From positions 1 through 64,000 of the forward strand of contig JAFVEE010000016.1 of assembly GCA_017478085.1 (NCBI GenBank): DNA of 64,000 nucleotides, in the 5' to 3' direction. The notes under the pieces are model-generated. The model saw nothing but the letters and a program-made list of their open reading frames with translations, searched no databases and was not told where the DNA came from. This stretch comes from Prevotella sp. GTDB taxonomy: Bacteria > Bacteroidota > Bacteroidia > Bacteroidales > Bacteroidaceae. Numbering within the stretch: the stretch's first letter is position 1; the number at the start of each line of letters is the position of its first letter. This document shows, in pieces, positions 1 through 8,634 of the stretch. A program made the position numbers and the translations under genes.

Positions 1-6
1 ACAATC

Positions 7-117
<111 letters not shown>

Positions 118-124
118 TTTCAGA

Positions 125-166
125 GTGAAGCCCTGTTATCACAACGATAGCAGGGCTTCACCATTT
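125..166 (+). terminator. rRNA operon terminator
   Basis: A 16-bp stem (125-140 with 146-161, one G-T pair) closes a 5-nt loop and is followed by a short T-run, directly after the 5S gene. It is a standard intrinsic terminator for the rRNA operon. Confidence 0.85.
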
Positions 167-480
167 TCTGTACCATATTATGTTACAATTCCGTTACAAT
201 CTTAGGCTGTAACGCAGCTGCGACATATCCTGGCCCGGATGACCACCAACCGACTGACTGGAACTTTCGTCACCTGCGCCGTGCAGTCATCATCGGCCAC
301 TACCGTGATGACCGTCTCGTTTGTCTCGGCCGGACTGCTGACGCTGGCCTGGCCCGCACGTTGAACCGGCTGAAAGAGTCTGGCCGTCATCTTTGGTGTC
401 CTCGTTCTCTCGATGCTCCTGTCAGTCGTGGTGTCACGACAAAAACATAGTTAGAATAGCGGACTGTTACGATTTTTTTG
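167..480. other. gap without a recognisable gene
   Basis: I see no supportable gene here. A minus-strand frame at 202-390 (62 codons) has no family I recognise and no promoter or start context. Since the next 3 kb is full of gene remnants, it may be another one, but nothing in the sequence proves this. Confidence 0.4.
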
Positions 481-488
481 TACCTTTG
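481..488 (+). promoter_or_regulatory. -7 box (TACCTTTG) before the PL10 remnant
   Basis: TACCTTTG matches the Bacteroidetes -7 consensus TAnnTTTG and lies 28 bp before the ATG at 517. No clear -33 TTTG is present at the usual distance, so the promoter may be weak. Confidence 0.55.
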
Positions 489-516
489 TAAACGCAAACC
501 TAATTATTAAAGAAAG

Positions 517-1140
517 ATGAAAGAAATGCGATTCATCCTACTGCTAACGATTATGGCATTGAGTGGTAGCATCAGTATGCAGGCGCAGACGCTGTCGAAC
601 AACAATGAAGTGTTGCAACGGAAAGGCAGTGCTTTCTTCCTGACGGAGCAGGCACACCGGGTTGGCGACCTGTTGTTGCTGTATCAGCGTGATACGGGTG
701 GGTGGCCCAAGAACGTCAATATGGTGATGCCGCTGACAGCGGAACAGCAGGACAGCGTGAGGCAGCAGAAGGTGCGCCTTGACGATTCGACCATCGACAA
801 CAAGGCCACAACGATGCAGATGACTTTTCTGGCACGACTCTACCAGCAGACGCGTGATGAACGCTACGCCTGGGCCTTCCGCAGGGCGATGGAGTTTCTG
901 CTCAACGGACAATATGACAATGGCGGCTGGCCGCAGTTCTGGCCTAAGAACCGCGACTATCAGGTGCACATCACTTATTTCTGCGACCGTGACGGACAGC
1001 CCAAGCGTAGTCTGCAGGAAATAGGCTATGAGCGACGTAACGGCTATGGCTGGTATAATGACCAGCCGCAGGAACTCTATGCTCGATATGAGACGTGGGT
1101 GAAGAAAAACAAGATAGCCAACAGGGTGAGCTTCAAGTAA
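517..1140 (+). pseudogene. PL10-type pectate lyase with a large internal deletion
   Basis: The 207-codon frame has a signal peptide (about residues 1-24) followed by hallmarks of polysaccharide lyase family 10: TGGWPKN, STIDNKATTMQM, and GGWPQFWP...HITY at about residues 135-152. The text then jumps directly to the family's C-terminal end (FCDRDG ... EIGYERRNGYGWYND ... LYARYETW). Family members normally have well over 100 residues between these points, including catalytic-core helices, so the frame is intact but the enzyme core is missing. It should therefore be inactive as a pectate lyase. The stop overlaps the ATG of the next remnant (TAATG). An assembly collapse is an alternative to a real deletion. 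Confidence 0.8.
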
Positions 1141-1482
1141 TGGAGCAGAAGCGGTTACTGATTGTCGATGACGAGCAGGACTTGTGAGAGATTCTGCAGT
1201 TCAACCATATTTATAACGGCCAAGGACACGGAGGACGACACGCTGCAAGGCTTCGGACTTGGGGCCGATGACTACGTGACGAAGCCGTTCTCGGTGCGTG
1301 AAGTGGTGGCCCGGGTGAATGCCGTACTGAAGAGAAATGCGCCTCAGGCTAAACTACTGCATTATTATAGATCTCACCCGCACCGAGTTCTACCTACTGG
1401 CGCTGTTGCTGAGCCATCGCGGGCAGGCCTATTCACGCCAGGAACTGCTTGACCGCTTATGGCCCGATGACGTAATTGTGAC
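1140..1482 (+). pseudogene. broken OmpR-family response regulator
   Basis: Three pieces of one response regulator lie in three frames. At 1140-1187, [15 protein letters not shown] begins a receiver domain and ends in TGA. At about 1213-1345, [18 protein letters not shown]...[20 protein letters not shown] is the end of the receiver, with the conserved K in TKPF. At about 1370-1480, [18 protein letters not shown]...[10 protein letters not shown] is the start of the winged-helix DNA-binding domain. The segment with the phospho-accepting aspartate is gone and the C-terminus is lost. The start codon overlaps the stop of the PL10 remnant. It is a non-functional relic. Confidence 0.85.
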
Positions 1483-1579
1483 CTTTCAACGAATCGCCTC
1501 ATTTCCTTACTTCGTTCGCCTCATATTCCCTATGAAATGTTAAAAATACGAGGTGAAACGAAGATTATTTGCGAAATAA

Positions 1580-1611
1580 TTTGGTTTATAATATAAACTT
1601 GTCTATCTTTG
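1580..1611 (+). promoter_or_regulatory. promoter for the membrane protein/regulator pair
   Basis: TTTG at 1580-1583 and TATCTTTG at 1604-1611 are separated by 20 bp, matching the Bacteroidetes -33/-7 promoter. Transcription would start near 1618, leaving a leader of about 100 nt before the gene at 1721. Confidence 0.75.
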
Positions 1612-1720
1612 CACCGTGAACCGGACACATAAGGCCGAAGACGCGCTTTCTGCAGGAGCGCGGACAAGGCCGGAGAACAAGAAAAGACAATTCTTAAACC
1701 CGTAAAAATGAAAGTAAACA

Positions 1721-2395
1721 ATGGAAGAAAAAGGCAATATGACTGCCGAGCGCAGTCTGGAAATCATCACAGAACAGATTGAGCATAGCCGACAGGTAGT
1801 GGCAAAGGACACAGGGTTGTCGCTCTATGTCAGCGGACTTTGCACTATGGGCATGGCCATTCTTATCGGCATCCTTATCTATTTTACGTCTAATATGGCT
1901 TGGTATCTGTTGTACGTATTGCTGCCCATCGTCATCTTTGCTGGTGACCGCATCGCAAAGAGAGGCAAGCCGAAAGCCCCCGCCAGCCTGGTCGGCTCGA
2001 TAGTCAACAAAACGTGGCAGACGTTCGGTATCTTCGTCTTATCCTACTTTTTGTTAGGCACTCTCTACAATATGCTCATGCAGCATTTCGAAGCCCCTGA
2101 CACCTACGTTCGCTTAGCGATTCATCCCCTCCGTGTCATACTTTTACTTATGGGTATGGCTATCACCATCAATGGCTATACTCTCAAAAGCCGATGGATG
2201 GTATGGTGTGGTATTATTGGCGGTATCGGTGGCTACTTTTGGGAGTCGTTCTATGTTTCGCAGACAATAGCGGGCAGGCTCTTTACCATCAACGAATATA
2301 CAGGAATTGCTAATGGCTTGATACCTGCCATCATGATTGCAATCCTTGCCTTTATCGGCCTGACGCTCCCAGGCATGATACTTAAAAACAAGTAA
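1721..2395 (+). CDS. six-helix integral membrane protein of unknown function
   Basis: The 224-residue product begins with a soluble segment (about 1-35, containing AERSLEIITEQIEHSRQVVAK split over two helical turns), followed by about six hydrophobic helices (roughly 36-55, 60-80, 100-120, 135-150, 160-178, 195-218). There is no signal peptide and no catalytic motif I recognise. Proteins of this build are common in Bacteroidales next to a small winged-helix regulator, as here: the next gene starts 4 bp after the stop. I infer a cytoplasmic-membrane protein controlled with, or by, that regulator. A second in-frame ATG at 1739 could be the true start. The function is unknown. Confidence 0.75.
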   Translation: MEEKGNMTAERSLEIITEQIEHSRQVVAKDTGLSLYVSGLCTMGMAILIGILIYFTSNMAWYLLYVLLPIVIFAGDRIAKRGKPKAPASLVGSIVNKTWQTFGIFVLSYFLLGTLYNMLMQHFEAPDTYVRLAIHPLRVILLLMGMAITINGYTLKSRWMVWCGIIGGIGGYFWESFYVSQTIAGRLFTINEYTGIANGLIPAIMIAILAFIGLTLPGMILKNK

Positions 2396-2399
2396 GCCG

Positions 2400-2693
2400 A
2401 TGATGTTCCCAACGTTAGACCCACTGCTGCACTCGGAGTTGCGACTGGCCGTCATGTCGCTGCTCATCAGTGCCGAGGAAGCCGAGTTCCCCTACATCAA
2501 GGAGCAGACGGGAGCCACGGCGGGCAACCTCAGCGTGCAGATAGACAAACTCTCGGCTGCGGGCTACATCGAGGTTGAGAAGACCTTCAAGGGCAAGAAG
2601 CCCTGCACCCTCTGCCGCATCGCTCCCGCAGGACTTCGGGCGTTCGAGGAATACGTGGAGGCACTGAAGAGTTATCTCGACGTGAAACAGTAG
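2400..2693 (+). CDS. winged-helix transcriptional regulator (MarR/HTH_34-like)
   Basis: This is a 97-residue single-domain protein. LHSELRLAVMSLLISAEEAE begins helix 1. YIKEQTGATAGNLSVQIDKL is the helix-turn-helix with a recognition helix, and YIEVEKTFKGKKPCTLCRI is the beta-hairpin wing. The C-terminal helix (RAFEEYVEALKSYL) probably dimerises. This is the layout of small MarR/PadR-like regulators. It lies 4 bp after the membrane-protein gene and is surely cotranscribed, a pairing often seen in this phylum. The ATG at 2400 is followed at once by a second ATG at 2403. The target is probably its own operon (inference). Confidence 0.8.
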   Translation: MMFPTLDPLLHSELRLAVMSLLISAEEAEFPYIKEQTGATAGNLSVQIDKLSAAGYIEVEKTFKGKKPCTLCRIAPAGLRAFEEYVEALKSYLDVKQ

Positions 2694-2958
2694 AAATCGT
2701 TAATTCTCTCTCGTTTTCAGGAGGGGCAGTCGTCTGTTTCGTGCCGACGCTGCCCCATTCGGAATTGTATACATGGAAGTCACGCTTCTATTCTTATGAA
2801 TTCTTTTGACAAATGCCCTGCTGAGAATCGCACGGAGGTCAGCAACCTGACTGTTGACTTTCTACACGCGAAATACGAAGAAGTTTGGAACATGTTAATA
2901 ATCAGAAACTTACGAATAATCGGCGGGAAGAAGTGCTAAGAAGGAGGCCAAAACGCAT
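2694..2958. other. intergenic stretch, no confident gene
   Basis: This holds an inverted repeat (GGGGCAG near 2723 with CTGCCCC near 2751) that could terminate the upstream operon, although no T-run follows. It also holds a 47-codon plus-strand frame at 2796-2939 beginning MNSFDKCPAENRTEVSNLTV, which matches no family I recognise and may be a gene remnant. Confidence 0.35.
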
Positions 2959-2960
2959 CG

Positions 2961-3087
2961 TAACGGATGCTGAAAGGCCTTGCAACTGACGCTGAATGGT
3001 CTTGCAACTGACGCTGAACGGCCTTGCAACTGATGCTTACTGGCGTGCTAAAACAGCATCAGTGGCCTTTCCATTCAGCATCAGTGG
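2961..3087. repeat. 22-bp-period array, six units, core type 2
   Basis: Six 17-bp cores start exactly every 22 bp (2961, 2983, 3005, 3027, 3049, 3071), separated by 5-bp linkers (CCTTG, TCTTG, CCTTG, CGTGC, CCTTT). Typical cores are CAACTGACGCTGAATGG and CAACTGACGCTGAACGG. The last two units (ending CAGCATCAGTGG) run in the opposite orientation. The geometry (17+5) is the same as in the arrays at 11264, 34219 and 62256, but the core sequence is unrelated. Confidence 0.85.
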
Positions 3088-3195
3088 TATCGTCATCGTG
3101 CCTTTTTACGTCTAAAGACAGGCTTTCGCGGGCTGTAAGCACGGCATCGGCGATCCAGAACGCCTTGTCGCCAGACCCCTGTTTTTTATGAATAA

Positions 3196-3450
3196 TCTTT
3201 ACATTCGGCCCTGCGCTTTGGACTGCTGCCCGAGGAGCACCGCGCTGCCGCCTGCGACAGCCTGCGCGCAAAGATAGAGCAGAACCCCTCTTGGCTCTAC
3301 AGCGTAGACCAGGGCGCCACCACGGTGTGGGAACGGTGGGACTCGTACACCCTGGAGGGCGGCTTCCACAAGCACCACTGGAATATGAACACCTACGAAA
3401 TAAAAATACCCCATCTCTCTACGAGAGACAGGGTAGAAGTGAAGCGATAG
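3196..3450 (+). pseudogene. GH78 alpha-L-rhamnosidase C-terminal remnant
   Basis: An 84-codon frame without a start codon (an in-frame TAA precedes it at 3193) encodes ALRFGLLPEEHRAAACDSL, then SWLYSVDQGATTVWERWDSY. Both are hallmarks of the (alpha/alpha)6 catalytic domain of GH78 rhamnosidases. In intact enzymes the two blocks are separated by tens of residues, including the segment around FLG/TP. Here they are fused, so an internal deletion occurred as well as loss of the N-terminal several hundred residues. It ends 6 bp from the convergent regulator gene. With the PL10 remnant it points to a former rhamnogalacturonan/pectin locus. Confidence 0.75.
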
Positions 3451-3456
3451 CACGGC

Positions 3457-6400
3457 TCAGCCGGGCTTGATCTCGCTGGGGCGAATGCCGAACTGCTTCA
3501 GGAAGCACTTGGTGAAGTAGGAGGGACTGCTGAAGCCCACCATATAGCACACCTCGTTGACGTGGTACTGACCTTCGGCCAGCAGGGCGGCAGCCCGCTT
3601 CAGTCGCACGGTCTGTATCATCTCGTTGGGCGTCATGTCGGCCAGCGTCTTCAGCTTGGCGAAGAGGCCGCTGCGGCTGATGGCCAGCTGCGCGGCCAGG
3701 AAGTTCACCGAGAGGTCGGGGTTCGAGAAGTTGTCTTCGATTATCTGGTTCATCTTTTTCAGGAACTCATTGTCGGTGGGGTTGCTGGCAATCTGGTCTA
3801 AGGGCTGGAACGGCTGCGACGAGAAGCGCTGCTGCAGGCGGTGGCGCATGTCGAGCAGGTTCTTGATGCTGCCCTCTAAGTACTGCACCGAGAAAGGCTT
3901 CTCGATGTAGACGTCGGCACCCACGTCCATGCCCTGCACCTTCGAGTCGTTGTCGGTCTTGGCCGTGAGCATAATGAAGGCAATGTGGCTCGTGGCGGCG
4001 TTGGCCCTTACACGGCGGCACAGCTCGGCCCCGTCCATCTGGGGCATCATCCAGTCGCTCACGATGATGCTCACGTCGTGGTGTTGCAGCTTCTCCAGAG
4101 CCTCAATGCCGTTGGTGGCCGTGAGCACCTGGTAGCGGTCGGCAAAGTTCTTGGCCAGGAAGGTCACCATATCCTCGTTGTCGTCGACGATGAGAAGGGC
4201 GGAAGCGCCTGTGGGGGCCTCCAGTACTTCCGGGACTTCTGGGGTCAGGGGGGCTTCCTGGGCCTCTGGGGCTGATGCTGGAGCTTCAGGGGCTGATGGG
4301 GACTCGGGCACTACTGGCAGCACGACGGTGAATACCGAGCCCTGGCCCACGGTGCTCGCCACGCTCACCTGGCCGTGGTGCTGGTCTACGATGTTCTTCA
4401 CGATGTTCAGGCCGATGCCCGTGCCGGGCTTGTTGTCCATGGCCTGGAAGAAAGGCTCGAAGATGCGCTGGCGGTCTTCCTCGCGTATGCCTATGCCGTT
4501 GTCGGCCACCTCGATGACGAAGTGGTCGCCGTCGGGCTCCACGCGGCAGCTCAGCTTCACCTGGTCCTTGGTGTATTTGTTGGCGTTGGTCAGCAGGTTG
4601 CTCACCACCTTGGTCAGCGCCTCACGGTCTACGATGGCCGTGAAGTTGCGGTCGGGATAGTCTGCCACGAACTGCTTGCCGCCCTGCGCAAAGGTGGGGG
4701 CGAACCGTTCGGCCACGGCTTGCAGCAGGTCGTATATGTTCTGCGGGGCCAGGTGCATCACCAGGCTCTGCTGCTCAACCTTGCGGAAGTCGAGCAGCTG
4801 GTTCACCAGTTCCAGCAGGCGGTGGGCGTTGCGGTCGATGATGTCGAGCCCATCGCCCAGCTGGGCTTCCTTCTTCAGCTTTTCCAGCGGTCCGATGATG
4901 AGCGACACGGGGGTACGGATTTCGTGGGCTATCATCGTGAAGAAGTTCAGGCGGGCCTCGCGCACCTCTTTCTCCTTTGCCTCGTTCAGCTGTTGCAGCT
5001 CGCGCTGGTGGCGCTGCTGCTCGCGCTTGAGCTGTTGGTGCACCAGCCACCAGATCAGGGCTACGACGAGCAGCAGGTAGCACAGCTTGGCCCACCAGCT
5101 CCACCAGAACGGCGGGCGTACCACGATGCGCAGCGTGGCCTCGTTGGCCGACCACTCGCCGTCGTTGTTGGTGGCCTTCACGCGGAAGGTGTAGGTGCCT
5201 GCGGGCAGGTTGGTATAGGTGGCCTTGTGCTGGTTGCCCACGTAGTTCCAGTCTTTGTCGAAGCCCTCCAGGCGGTAGGCATACTGGTTCTTCTCGGGCG
5301 AGCAGAAACTGAGCGAGGCATACGACAGGCTGAGCATACGGTCGCCGTAGCTGAGCACCAGCTCGCGGGTGAGCGACAGGTCGAGCGGCAGTCCCTGGTC
5401 GGTGGTCTCCTCGTGGTTCAGGATCTCAACCGAGGTGATGTAGACGGGCGGCACCACGCTGTTGGTCTTGATTTGGTAGGGGTAGAAGGTGTTCACGCCG
5501 CTGGTCGTTCCGAAGTAGATGCGCCCGTCGGTGGTCTTCAGCCCTGCGTTGGGCTGCACCTGCTCGCACACCAGGCCGTCGTGGCGGGTGAAGCGCTGTA
5601 CGCCCTGCCCCGGCACGAACCTCACGATGCCCCTGTCGGTGCCTATCCACAGGGCGTCGTGATCCTCGACGATGCTCGTCACGTTCTCTGTGGGCAGGTC
5701 CATTCGCACATAGCGGAAGCTGTCGGCCTCGGCATCATACCTGAACAGGCCACCCAGGGTGCCCGTCCAGAGCGTGCCGCCCTCGTCGATGATGGTGCAG
5801 TTCACCTGGTTGTTCAGGATGGGCCGCCCCTCCTTCTCGAAGTATTGGTACTGCCTGAACTGCCCCTTCTGCTGGTCGTAGTGCCAGATGCCTGCACCCT
5901 GCGTGGCCAGCCACAGGCGACCCTTGTGGTCCTGGTCGATGTCGATGGTCATGGCCCCCGTGGTGCCTATGCGCCGGAAGTTGTCGTGCTCGCGGTCGTA
6001 CAGGTTCAGCCCCTGCATCGTGGCCACCCACAGGCGGCCTTCGCGGTCTTTGCTGATGGCATACGAGCTGTTGTCGTCGAGCGAGTGCGGGTCGCTGCTA
6101 TGCTCGTAGTGGCGCAGGCGCCCCGTGGTCAGGCTGATGGCCCACACCCCGTCGGTGTAGGTGCCTATCCACAGGTCGTCGCCGTCGGTGCACAGGGCGT
6201 GCACGTTCAGCTTGCCCAGCTCGTCGCTGTGGGCATAGTCGCTGAAGCGCTGCTCGCGCGGCAGGTAGCACATCAGGCCACCGTCGTCGCTGGCCACCCA
6301 CACCCGCTGCTGCCCGTCTTCGCAGAAGTGCGACACGACGCTGCCCTGCAGCATGGGCAGCCCTTCAAAGCGCCGGCCCACGGGCGACAGGTAGCGGGTG

Positions 6401-7359
6401 CCACCATAGAAGGTGCCTATCCACATGCCGCCCTCGTCATCGCCCATGATGGCGTAGACGAAGCGGTCGTCGAGCAGCCGGTTCCACTGGCGCGTCAGCG
6501 GGTCGAAGCACACCACGCCATCGTCGCAGCCTATGTAGATGCAGCCGTCGCGCACGGCACTGCTGCCGGTAGGCGTGCCCGTGGGCTGGAACAGCGTGTG
6601 AATGTGCTGCCCCACCTTGGCCTGCTCGGGCGATAGCATCTGCTCCAGCCGCCCGTCGCTGTGCATCAGCAGCAGCCCCTGCTCCCAGGTGCCTATCCAC
6701 ATTCGCCCGTCGTGCGTCTGCAGCAGGCGCAGTCCGTTGTAGGGGGTGGGGTAGTCCAGCCGTAGCGGCTCGAACTTGTCGCGCAGGCGGTTCAGCCTGA
6801 GCACGGCATCCCCGTCGCTGTTCACCATTGCCCATATCTGGTTGGTCTGGTCTGCCAGCACCTGTGCCACGTTGCCGCCGCTATCCTTGAAGCCGTAGTG
6901 GCGCGTCTGGCCCGTCTTCAGCGTGTAGCACCACGCCCCCTGGCCCATGGTGGCTATCCACAGGTTGTCCTCCTTGTCGGTGGCCAGGTGGCTCACGGTG
7001 GTGTGCAGGTCGATGGGCAGCCGGCTGAACGCCTGACTGCTGAAGTCCAGGCAGAACACGCCGTTCTCCGTGCCTACGTAGAGCCCCTGGTCGGTGGCCA
7101 GCAGGGCCGATACATACTGGTTCAGCCCCAGCTCGGCCATGCGGTAGGTCTGCACCCTCACGCCGTCGTAGCGGCACAGGCCGTTGTCGGTGCCCAGCCA
7201 GATGAAGCCATAGCGGTCTTGCACAATGTTGCGCACGGCGTTTGAGGGCAGCCCGTCGTCCATGTTGATGCTGCGGTAGCGTGTGCCGTCGTCGCTGGCC
7301 CGGGCCGTGAGCAGTGCCAGGGCGGTAAGCAGGTAGAGGAGAAGGATGAGGCGTTTCAT
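3457..7359 (-). CDS. hybrid two-component system regulator (HTCS)
   Basis: This 1300-residue one-protein sensor-regulator belongs to the type that controls polysaccharide-utilisation genes in Bacteroidetes. The order is: signal peptide (1-22); two seven-bladed beta-propellers with repeated IWLGT/LWIGT blades (about 25-680); Y_Y_Y domain (about 690-750); one membrane helix (about 752-775); HisKA with phospho-accepting His812 in AHEIRTP; HATPase with DNGIGI and GTGIGL motifs; receiver with DD near 1057 and phospho-acceptor Asp1102 in SDWMMPQMDG; and a C-terminal AraC-type DNA-binding domain (about 1195-1300). A Pro/Ala/Glu-rich linker joins kinase and receiver. The periplasmic sensor probably binds an oligosaccharide. 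It sits among remnants of pectin enzymes and may have outlived its target genes. No promoter of the usual type lies between it and the upstream terminator. Confidence 0.95.
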   Translation of the reverse strand: MKRLILLLYLLTALALLTARASDDGTRYRSINMDDGLPSNAVRNIVQDRYGFIWLGTDNGLCRYDGVRVQTYRMAELGLNQYVSALLATDQGLYVGTENGVFCLDFSSQAFSRLPIDLHTTVSHLATDKEDNLWIATMGQGAWCYTLKTGQTRHYGFKDSGGNVAQVLADQTNQIWAMVNSDGDAVLRLNRLRDKFEPLRLDYPTPYNGLRLLQTHDGRMWIGTWEQGLLLMHSDGRLEQMLSPEQAKVGQHIHTLFQPTGTPTGSSAVRDGCIYIGCDDGVVCFDPLTRQWNRLLDDRFVYAIMGDDEGGMWIGTFYGGTRYLSPVGRRFEGLPMLQGSVVSHFCEDGQQRVWVASDDGGLMCYLPREQRFSDYAHSDELGKLNVHALCTDGDDLWIGTYTDGVWAISLTTGRLRHYEHSSDPHSLDDNSSYAISKDREGRLWVATMQGLNLYDREHDNFRRIGTTGAMTIDIDQDHKGRLWLATQGAGIWHYDQQKGQFRQYQYFEKEGRPILNNQVNCTIIDEGGTLWTGTLGGLFRYDAEADSFRYVRMDLPTENVTSIVEDHDALWIGTDRGIVRFVPGQGVQRFTRHDGLVCEQVQPNAGLKTTDGRIYFGTTSGVNTFYPYQIKTNSVVPPVYITSVEILNHEETTDQGLPLDLSLTRELVLSYGDRMLSLSYASLSFCSPEKNQYAYRLEGFDKDWNYVGNQHKATYTNLPAGTYTFRVKATNNDGEWSANEATLRIVVRPPFWWSWWAKLCYLLLVVALIWWLVHQQLKREQQRHQRELQQLNEAKEKEVREARLNFFTMIAHEIRTPVSLIIGPLEKLKKEAQLGDGLDIIDRNAHRLLELVNQLLDFRKVEQQSLVMHLAPQNIYDLLQAVAERFAPTFAQGGKQFVADYPDRNFTAIVDREALTKVVSNLLTNANKYTKDQVKLSCRVEPDGDHFVIEVADNGIGIREEDRQRIFEPFFQAMDNKPGTGIGLNIVKNIVDQHHGQVSVASTVGQGSVFTVVLPVVPESPSAPEAPASAPEAQEAPLTPEVPEVLEAPTGASALLIVDDNEDMVTFLAKNFADRYQVLTATNGIEALEKLQHHDVSIIVSDWMMPQMDGAELCRRVRANAATSHIAFIMLTAKTDNDSKVQGMDVGADVYIEKPFSVQYLEGSIKNLLDMRHRLQQRFSSQPFQPLDQIASNPTDNEFLKKMNQIIEDNFSNPDLSVNFLAAQLAISRSGLFAKLKTLADMTPNEMIQTVRLKRAAALLAEGQYHVNEVCYMVGFSSPSYFTKCFLKQFGIRPSEIKPG

Positions 7360-7364
7360 GTGTA

Positions 7365-7409
7365 TTGAAAGAAAGCGCCGCCAGCAAAACGTGTTCTGCC
7401 AACGGCGCT
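7365..7409 (-). terminator. terminator after mdh
   Basis: Read on the minus strand, AGCGCCG (7409-7403) pairs with CGGCGCT (7380-7374) and is followed by TTTCTTTC. It lies between the mdh stop and the regulator start, only 6 bp before the latter. Either the regulator depends on read-through, or it has a promoter I cannot see. Confidence 0.6.
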
Positions 7410-7435
7410 ATTGTTGTTTTTAGTAAGACGGTGCT

Positions 7436-8428
7436 TTAAAGGTTGGGGTTAATCTCGTTCCACTTCGAGATCTCGGGCACGATGCCCAGCGTCACCAGCT
7501 CGTCGCGCATCTTGCACAGGTGCTCGTAGCTCTGGTCCAGCTTGGCGTTCTCCTCGGGTGTGCCTTGAGGCACCTCGAACTTGGCACCCTCCTGGGTCAT
7601 CGTGGTCTTCATAGCCATCATGATGTGGTCGTACTTGTCGGTCTTCACATACGTGCCAACGGGGAAGCGGAAGGGCTCGCCACCCATGGCGGCGCGAATC
7701 ATCTCGACGCTCAGGTAGGCAGGGCTCTGGAACGAGCTGCGGCCGCGCAGCTCAATGATCTTGGCACCACCCTTGGTCACGGCGGTCTTCATCTCTTCCC
7801 ACTCAGCCTCGGGGAACTCGGCCGTACCGATGATGTCGGTCAGCTTGCGACCGGCAATCTCCACATGGCTGCCAAACACGGCCATCTGCTCGCCGTGGCC
7901 ACCGTAGGTAGCGCAACCCGTAATCTCGTTCTGCTTCACGCCGAACTTCTTGGCCAGTGCGCTCTGCAGGCGGGTGGTGTCAAGACCGGCCAGCGTCGTC
8001 ACCTGTCCGGGCTTCAGACCGCTATACAGCAGGGTGACCAGACCCGTAAGGTCGGCGGGGTTGAAGATGATGACCACGTGCTTCACGTCGGGGCAGTATT
8101 TCTTGATGTTCAGGCCCAGCTCCTCGGCAATCTTGCAGTTGCCAGCCAGCAGGTCTTCGCGCGTCATGCCAGCCTTGCGGGGTGCGCCGCCGCTCGAGAT
8201 GATGTACTTGGCACCGGTGAAAGCCTCCTCGGCATCGGTGGTGGCGGTGATGCAGGCCTCGTCGAAGCCGCTCTGGCGCATCTCCTCGGCCACGCCCTCG
8301 GGCGAGAACACATCATACAGACACAGGTTGCTGGTGAGACCCATCATCAGTGCACTTTGGGCCATGTTCGAACCAATCATGCCGGCTGCGCCGACGATGA
8401 CCAGTTTGTCGTTCGTTAAAAATGCCAT
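7436..8428 (-). CDS. mdh: malate dehydrogenase
   Basis: The 330-residue enzyme interconverts malate and oxaloacetate with NAD(H), in the reductive branch from oxaloacetate to succinate used by fermenting Bacteroidales. The Rossmann motif GAAGMIG is at residues 13-19. SSGGAPRK provides the substrate-loop arginine, and YGGHGEQM contains the likely catalytic His178. The sequence is of the divergent lactate/malate dehydrogenase subgroup typical of Bacteroides and Prevotella. It is a cytoplasmic protein of full length. It has its own promoter (-7 box at 8470-8477) and terminator, so it is a single-gene unit. Confidence 0.93.
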   Translation of the reverse strand: MAFLTNDKLVIVGAAGMIGSNMAQSALMMGLTSNLCLYDVFSPEGVAEEMRQSGFDEACITATTDAEEAFTGAKYIISSGGAPRKAGMTREDLLAGNCKIAEELGLNIKKYCPDVKHVVIIFNPADLTGLVTLLYSGLKPGQVTTLAGLDTTRLQSALAKKFGVKQNEITGCATYGGHGEQMAVFGSHVEIAGRKLTDIIGTAEFPEAEWEEMKTAVTKGGAKIIELRGRSSFQSPAYLSVEMIRAAMGGEPFRFPVGTYVKTDKYDHIMMAMKTTMTQEGAKFEVPQGTPEENAKLDQSYEHLCKMRDELVTLGIVPEISKWNEINPNL

Positions 8429-8469
8429 AGTTTCTTTGTTTATGTTTAAGTTTAGATTTCTTTCGAGCG

Positions 8470-8477
8470 CAAAGATA
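8470..8477 (-). promoter_or_regulatory. -7 box for mdh
   Basis: On the minus strand TATCTTTG matches TAnnTTTG exactly. Transcription would start near 8463, giving a leader of about 35 nt. No exact TTTG is found 19-20 bp upstream. Confidence 0.6.
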
Positions 8478-8634
8478 CGAAAAATTATCGAAAACGAGAA
8501 GACGAAAAGACCGGAAATTCACAAAGCCTGCATAAAAATTCCAGTTTTGCATCTGCTTTCTGCCACTTCCGGCCTGCCGTTGCAAACTGGAAGTGGCAAA
8601 GAAGGGGGCCAACACTGGGCCGCCCGCCTGCGGT

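Noticed and set aside
202..390. Minus-strand 62-codon frame as a gene
   Set aside because: There is no recognisable domain, promoter or conserved start; mentioned only as a possible remnant.
2961..3087. CRISPR array
   Set aside because: The repeated unit is 17 bp with only 5 bp between units, units are partly inverted, there are no spacers of 25-40 bp and no cas genes in the window.
4375..6636. Long plus-strand open frame (over 750 codons) opposite the first HTCS
   Set aside because: It has His/Val/Ala-rich antisense composition, no family match, and covers a clearly coding HTCS; it is a shadow of GC-rich codon usage.
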